Below are positions 59,712-64,000 of a stretch of 64,000 bases of DNA, piece by piece (position 1 is the first letter of the stretch; each line of letters begins with the position of its first letter). A program made the translations under genes and the position numbers. The notes below the pieces were generated by a model, which saw nothing but the letters and a program-made list of their open reading frames with translations, ran no database searches and was not told the DNA's origin. The DNA is from Fulvimarina uroteuthidis (GTDB lineage: Bacteria; Pseudomonadota; Alphaproteobacteria; Rhizobiales; Rhizobiaceae): contig NZ_JAXLPB010000001.1 in assembly GCF_034321785.1 (NCBI RefSeq), positions 682,001-746,000 of the forward strand. The letters run 5' to 3'.

Positions 59712-60803
59712 TCACTGGTCTCCACTTCGATCGACGACGCCGACGGGACAGCCGCGCGGAGCCGTCGACGCCGACAGAATCAGCGCGCCGAGATCGGTCG
59801 AGGGCGTGATCTCTCCCTTCAGATTGATCCGCAATTCGTTCACGATCCGGCGACCGTCGTCATCGTTGCAATCCACGAGAACCCGCTCGCCCGCACCCGG
59901 CCCGAACGCGTCGTCGAAGGCGCTTCGTATGGCGTCATTGGTGAGTTCCCGGCCACGACTGCTCCGGAACAGCCTGCCGACGGGCGAGGCATCGAGCTGT
60001 TCGACGAGCCGCAGCGAATCCGCGAAATATTCGTCCGCATCCGCGCCATAGCAGGTACCGTGCTTGATCCATTCATGGCTGTGGAGGTCGGCCGCCATGC
60101 CCGGCATGGCCCGTTGGAGCGCCCGCGCGGTCGCCGCGCCGATCTCGGGCTCCGGAAGATCCTCCCACCGGCCCGTTCTGTCCGTCTCGATGTCGCGGCG
60201 CGAAACACCGCAATAGGCATTGTCGCGCGGCTGCGGCCAGAGCCCGTGCAGCTTGAGCCCGTCGTCGAGGCCGCCGCCGCGGCAGTCGAGGCTTCGCGGA
60301 CGCACCTCGCAGAACGCCGCATGCCAGCTTGCGGCAAGGACATAGGTGCCCGCCGGCGAGCGCGTCCTCGGAACGGCGTCGCGCCGAGGCGGCTTCGCCC
60401 CGCCGGAGGAAGACGCCAAGGCGTTCGCCAGCGCGTCGGCTCCGCGGGACGCGGGTGGCGCGGCACCACCGTCCGGCGTGGGCCTTGCCCCCGCCGCGGC
60501 GGCGCTTGCAAGTCCGCCGCAATCCATGGCGACCCACCGCTCCTGCGGACGCGCGCCCGGCACCCGCAACCGGTAATGGGTCGGGTTCGTGCCGTTGACG
60601 GCGATGATGGCGTAGGCCGACCCCGGCTTCGTCGAGAGATTGCCGGGATTGGTCCCGTTGCGGAACGACTGGAACAGCGGGCAGACAGCGCGCGCCACGA
60701 ACCGCTCGTCCGGCACGTCCCGCCCGTCCGCGACCGAAGCGGACGGCGTGGCAAGCAGGAGAAAGCCGGCCAGAAGCGGGGCAATTCGAAACGGGAGCGG
60801 CAA
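59712..60803 (-). CDS. Secreted ribonuclease T2 family protein with extra N-terminal domain
   Basis: 363 residues from a TTG start at 60803, chosen because GGAGG lies six bases upstream and a clean signal peptide follows (about residues 1-26, PFRIAPLLAGFLLLATPSASVADG). Residues about 27-98 form a small two-Cys domain (AVCPLFQSFRNGTNPG...ERWVAMDCGGL). An Ala/Pro-rich linker (about 99-150) and the T2 domain follow. The two catalytic motifs are intact: KLHGLWPQ (CAS I, His about 184) and SHEWIKHGTC (CAS II, about 239-248). It probably degrades RNA in the periplasm or outside the cell for nutrient scavenging. Confidence 0.88.
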   Translation of the reverse strand: MPLPFRIAPLLAGFLLLATPSASVADGRDVPDERFVARAVCPLFQSFRNGTNPGNLSTKPGSAYAIIAVNGTNPTHYRLRVPGARPQERWVAMDCGGLASAAAAGARPTPDGGAAPPASRGADALANALASSSGGAKPPRRDAVPRTRSPAGTYVLAASWHAAFCEVRPRSLDCRGGGLDDGLKLHGLWPQPRDNAYCGVSRRDIETDRTGRWEDLPEPEIGAATARALQRAMPGMAADLHSHEWIKHGTCYGADADEYFADSLRLVEQLDASPVGRLFRSSRGRELTNDAIRSAFDDAFGPGAGERVLVDCNDDDGRRIVNELRINLKGEITPSTDLGALILSASTAPRGCPVGVVDRSGDQ

Positions 60804-60920
60804 GGGCAGCCTCCAGGGACGCAGGATGATCGCGGTTCGCGTGTCCACCGTTTTAGGGGCGCTCGCCAAGGCATTCAACGCGCCGCCACCCGCGCTGCGG
60901 CAGATGCTGCGACGGCTCGG

Positions 60921-60995
60921 GACACGAGACTGCCGAACACGAGATGGGCGGGCACGAAACGGGCGAACATGAAACGCGCGGACACGAAATGGGCG
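60921..60995. repeat. Five 15-base tandem units (minisatellite)
   Basis: Units at 60921, 60936, 60951, 60966 and 60981, consensus RRCACGAAAYGGGCG, each 15 bases with a few substitutions. It lies in the spacer between the SDR gene and the RNase T2 gene, directly before a hairpin. Because the unit is a multiple of three, all frames stay open as 5-residue repeats, but I see no evidence that it is translated. Confidence 0.85.
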
Positions 60996-61021
60996 GCGCT
61001 CACCAGAACGCCGCCCCTTTT
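60991..61021. terminator. Hairpin with short T-tract between SDR and RNase T2 genes
   Basis: GGGCGGCG (60991-60998) pairs perfectly with CGCCGCCC (61009-61016), followed by C and four T on the plus strand. The neighbouring genes run leftward, where the tail is only ATTTCG, so it probably stops the SDR transcript weakly or works mainly against rightward transcription. Confidence 0.5.
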
Positions 61022-61041
61022 CGGTCGGATCGGTTTTCCGA

Positions 61042-61839
61042 TCAGTTCTGGACGGCCTGCACCGAGCCGCCGTCGACGCGCATGTTCGCACCGTTGATGA
61101 AGGAGCCGCGCTCGGAGACGATCAGCGCGATCGCGGCCGCGACCTCGTCCACCCGGCCACGGCGCTTCAGGGCGATGCCGGGACGCTCTTCCTCAAGGAA
61201 GCTCTTCACCGCTTCGTCCACCGAGACGCCGCGCTCCTTCGCGCGCTTCTCCATCATGCCGTCGGTCATATCGGTCTCGATGAAGGCGGGCGATACGGTG
61301 TTGCAGAGAATGCCGTGCTCGGCTTCCTTGTAGGACAGATTCTTGACGAAGGCTGCGAGCGCGGCCTTGGCGGTGTTGTAGGTCGCCTCGTCCCAATAGG
61401 GCTGCACGGCGTTCTCGGACGTGATGCAGACGAAGCGGCCCCAGCCGTTCTCGCGCATCTTCGGGAAGGTGGCGCGGGCCACCTTGACCGCCGACATGAA
61501 ATCGATCTCCCAGGCTTCCCGATAGTCTTCGTCCTCCATCTCGAGCGGATGGCCCTTGGCGCCGGTGATGCCGGCGGTGTGGACGACGATGTCGATCTTG
61601 CCGAACTTGGCGTAGGCTTCCTTCACCATCGCGTCGATCGCGCCCTGATCGGTGCAATCGGCCTTGAGGCAGATCGTTTCGGTGGGAAGGCTCTTTGCCT
61701 CTTGTTCGAGTTCGTCGATCGCGAGATCCGACAGGACCAGCTTCACGCCCTCGCCGGCGAGGATCCTGGCCGTCTCGAAGCCCATGCCGCCGGTTGCGCC
61801 GGTGATGAGCGCGACGCGATCGCGAATTTGTAAGTCCAT
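61042..61839 (-). CDS. SDR family oxidoreductase (3-oxoacyl-ACP reductase-like)
   Basis: 265 residues from ATG 61839 (AAGGA nine bases upstream). Classical short-chain dehydrogenase: cofactor loop TGATGGMG (residues about 14-21), NAG-like HTAGITG, catalytic Ser in CITSENA and the YxxxK pair in YNTAKAAL. The C-terminal ending GSFINGANMRVDGGSVQ is typical of NAD(P)-dependent reductases. The substrate cannot be predicted. It is divergent from rsmE with a 118-base gap. Confidence 0.9.
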   Translation of the reverse strand: MDLQIRDRVALITGATGGMGFETARILAGEGVKLVLSDLAIDELEQEAKSLPTETICLKADCTDQGAIDAMVKEAYAKFGKIDIVVHTAGITGAKGHPLEMEDEDYREAWEIDFMSAVKVARATFPKMRENGWGRFVCITSENAVQPYWDEATYNTAKAALAAFVKNLSYKEAEHGILCNTVSPAFIETDMTDGMMEKRAKERGVSVDEAVKSFLEEERPGIALKRRGRVDEVAAAIALIVSERGSFINGANMRVDGGSVQAVQN

Positions 61840-61957
61840 CGGAGCCGTTCCTTCGTTTTGTCGATTGCAAATGCCCGATCGTCGGGCGATTGCGGTGACA
61901 ACGGAACGGCCGGCTCTTAAGTTGCGGCGCAACAGGTCACGAACGGTGCGGCAAATC

Positions 61958-62707
61958 ATGCCCGACTACGATTTCAAGAGCCCGCGGCTCTTCACGCAGG
62001 ACCGCCTCGATGCCGGCGCCGTTCTGACGGCCGGCGAGGCGCAAACCAACTATCTCCTGAACGTGCTGCGCAAGGACGGGGGCGACGAGGTCCTTCTCTT
62101 CAACGGCGTCGACGGCGAATGGCGCGCGACCCTGCGAAAGGCCTCGAAGAAGAAGCTCGAATTCGTAGCCGGCGAGCGGATTCGCGAGCAAACGCCGCCC
62201 TGCGATCTCGTCTATTGTTTCGCACCGCTCAAGGTCGGGCGCCTCGACTATATGGTGCAGAAGGCTGTGGAGATGGGCGCCGGCGTTCTCCAGCCGGTGC
62301 TGACCGATCACACCCAGACGCACCGGTTGCGCACCGACAAGATGCGCGCCAACGCGGTGGAGGCCGCTGAGCAGTGCGGCATTCTGACGATCCCCGAATG
62401 CCGCGAGCCGTTGAAGTTCGGCGCGTTCCTGTCCGGCTGGAATGCGGACACGCCCCTCGTCTTCTGCGACGAGCGGATGGAGCAGGGCACGCCGGTGGCG
62501 GCGCTGGAAGCCCTCGGCCCGGGACAGAAGGGCCTGCTCATCGGCCCGGAAGGCGGCTTTTCGCCGAGCGAACGGGCGGCGCTGCAGGAGGCTCCGTTCG
62601 CCACCGCGATCTCGCTCGGCCCCCGCATCCTGCGCGCCGATACGGCAGCGGTCGCGGCGCTGGCCCTTCTGCAAGCCGTCGTGGGCGACTGGAAACAGGA
62701 GTTTTAA
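61958..62707 (+). CDS. rsmE: 16S rRNA (uracil1498-N3)-methyltransferase
   Basis: 249 residues, normal for RsmE, which methylates U1498 of 16S rRNA in the 30S subunit. An N-terminal PUA-like domain (LFTQDRLDAGAVLTAGEAQTNYLLNVLRKDGGDEVLLFNG) is followed by the SPOUT knot with LIGPEGGFSPSERAAL and SLGPRILRADTAAVAALALLQ. It binds SAM through that deep knot. In many Rhizobiales rsmE sits directly upstream of gshA, as here. Confidence 0.95.
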   Translation: MPDYDFKSPRLFTQDRLDAGAVLTAGEAQTNYLLNVLRKDGGDEVLLFNGVDGEWRATLRKASKKKLEFVAGERIREQTPPCDLVYCFAPLKVGRLDYMVQKAVEMGAGVLQPVLTDHTQTHRLRTDKMRANAVEAAEQCGILTIPECREPLKFGAFLSGWNADTPLVFCDERMEQGTPVAALEALGPGQKGLLIGPEGGFSPSERAALQEAPFATAISLGPRILRADTAAVAALALLQAVVGDWKQEF

Positions 62708-62832
62708 TTTCTTAGTCCTATGAACGGCGCGTCTCTTGACGGGCGGCTTGCAGCATTGCCTGACGGGTACAGATTTTCTCGCGGGCAGAATCGGATGCAC
62801 CCGATGCTCGCCACGCATAGGAGGGGACGATC

Positions 62833-64000
62833 ATGGCCCGCGATACGAGCGATGCAACGCCGATCCGATCGATCGACGATCTGGCGGATTATCTGAGAGA
62901 CGGCGAAAAGCCCGAAGAGCGGTTCCGCATCGGCACCGAACACGAGAAGTTCGGTTATTATCTCGAGGATCTCTCGCCCGTTCCCTACGGCGGCGAGCGC
63001 GGCATCGCCAAGCTTCTCGAAAGCCTGAAGGCGCTTTCGGGCTGGGAAGCGATCATGGACGACGGCCGGATCATCGGCCTGTTCAACGACGAGGAAGGCG
63101 GCGCGATCTCGCTGGAGCCGGGCGGCCAGTTCGAACTTTCCGGCGCGCCCCTCAAGACGATCCACGAAACCTGCCGCGAATCGAACCGGCATCTGGCCGA
63201 CGTCCGCTCGATCGCCAAGGAACTCGGCATCGGCTTTCTGGGCATCGGTTCCTCGCCGACATGGACGCTCGCCGAGACCCCGATCATGCCGAAGTCGCGC
63301 TACGAGATCATGCGCGCCTACATGCCCGATGTCGGCACGCGCGGGCTGGACATGATGCTGCGCACGACGACGATCCAGGTCAATCTCGACTTCCGCGACG
63401 AAGCCGACATGCGCCGCAAGATGCAGATCGGCATGAAGCTGCAGCCGGTCGCCTCGGCTCTGTTCGCCAACTCGCCCTTTACCGAGGGCAAGCCGAACGG
63501 CCTCGTCTCGTGGCGCTCGCAGGTCTGGCACGATGTCGACAACAACCGCTCGGGGCTTCTTCCCTTCGTCTTCAACGACGATTTCGGCTATCGCGACTAT
63601 GTCGAATGGGCGCTCGACGTGCCGATGTATTTCGTCTCGCGCGGCGGCCACTACCATTGCACGACGGACGTCACCTTTCGCCAGTTCCTGGACGGGGCGC
63701 TCAAGGGCCGGTTCGAGGACGCCGAGCCGAATATGGGCGACTGGACGAACCATCTCTCGACGCTGTTTCCCGACGTGCGCCTGAAGCGCTTCATCGAGAT
63801 GCGCGGGGCCGACGGCGGTCCGTGGCGGCGCATCTGCGCGCTTCCCGCCTTCTGGGTCGGCCTCCTCTATTCCGACGCCGCGATCGACAAGGTGGACGCA
63901 CTGACCCGAGACTTCACGTTCGCCGAAGTCGCCGACATGCGCCAGCGCGTTCCGGAGGAAGGGTTCCGCACGCCGTTCCGCGACGGAACCGTTCTCGACA
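62833..64000 (+). CDS. gshA: Glutamate--cysteine ligase, N-terminal part (3' end outside window)
   Basis: The first 389 codons are in the window; the usual length is about 457 residues. It catalyses the first step of glutathione synthesis. GAGGGGA precedes ATG 62833. Motifs of the plant/alphaproteobacterial class of the enzyme are FRIGTEHEKFGYY (residues about 31-43), ISLEPGGQFELSGAPLKTIHETC, LGIGSSPTWTL and MPKSRYEIMRAYMP. The frame is open to the window edge with no damage. It follows rsmE by 125 bases. Confidence 0.94.
   Translation, partial: MARDTSDATPIRSIDDLADYLRDGEKPEERFRIGTEHEKFGYYLEDLSPVPYGGERGIAKLLESLKALSGWEAIMDDGRIIGLFNDEEGGAISLEPGGQFELSGAPLKTIHETCRESNRHLADVRSIAKELGIGFLGIGSSPTWTLAETPIMPKSRYEIMRAYMPDVGTRGLDMMLRTTTIQVNLDFRDEADMRRKMQIGMKLQPVASALFANSPFTEGKPNGLVSWRSQVWHDVDNNRSGLLPFVFNDDFGYRDYVEWALDVPMYFVSRGGHYHCTTDVTFRQFLDGALKGRFEDAEPNMGDWTNHLSTLFPDVRLKRFIEMRGADGGPWRRICALPAFWVGLLYSDAAIDKVDALTRDFTFAEVADMRQRVPEEGFRTPFRDGTVLD

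Overview
The window is a GC-rich chromosomal segment of an alphaproteobacterium, most likely from the Hyphomicrobiales (Rhizobiales). This rests on the gene families (form II coxSLM-type operon, OFA transporter followed by a tiny partner protein, LOV-domain HWE kinase, TamAB, glycogen operon with pgm), on degenerate copies of a palindromic intergenic repeat of the kind common in this order, on a CtrA-type box, and on a small RNA with anti-Shine-Dalgarno loops. No rRNA, tRNA, IS element, prophage or CRISPR array was seen. The first and last genes are cut by the window edges.

Layout. (1) 2-2828: sugar-acid catabolism genes: the end of an IlvD/Edd dehydratase, a DapA-family lyase/dehydratase, an internally deleted ketoglutarate-semialdehyde dehydrogenase, and an RraA-like aldolase. 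(2) 3165-15170: a dense island of about ten genes for glycans and small molecules: six glycosyltransferases of several folds, a GT29 (sialyltransferase-like) protein, an acyl-CoA-dehydrogenase-like protein, a PIG-L deacetylase/methyltransferase fusion and a two-domain sucrose-phosphate synthase/phosphatase. Many are translationally coupled; the pathway product is not known to me. (3) 15351-19571: sensory genes: a PAS hybrid histidine kinase and a LOV-domain kinase coupled to a single-domain response regulator. (4) 19989-21092: a PHB-depolymerase-family esterase. (5) 21428-25777: a complete polyol/sugar ABC importer. (6) 26147-30032: a form II molybdenum hydroxylase operon in S-L-M order. (7) 30546-39097: tamA-tamB, where TamB carries nine near-identical-length 101-residue units. 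(8) 39309-41556: a Tat-exported intradiol dioxygenase and a succinate-semialdehyde-type aldehyde dehydrogenase. (9) 41855-54303: glycogen metabolism (pgi, glgP, glgC, glgA, pgm, a GAF histidine kinase on the other strand, glgX) with no glgB. (10) 54477-59126: an OFA-family MFS transporter with a 39-residue partner, an MgtC-like protein, a membrane-anchored ClpP-fold protein and a four-helix membrane protein. (11) 59127-59711: a gene-free, relatively AT-rich region with a CtrA box and a candidate small RNA. (12) 59712-64000: a secreted RNase T2, an SDR dehydrogenase, rsmE and the start of gshA.

How it fits together. The glycogen block links fructose-6-P/glucose-6-P (Pgi), glucose-1-P (Pgm), ADP-glucose (GlgC), polymerisation (GlgA) and breakdown (GlgP, GlgX); branching must come from elsewhere. 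The polyol importer has no dehydrogenase genes beside it. The glycan island is the best candidate for an undescribed biosynthetic system. The small RNA and the TamB repeat array are the clearest non-routine sequence structures.
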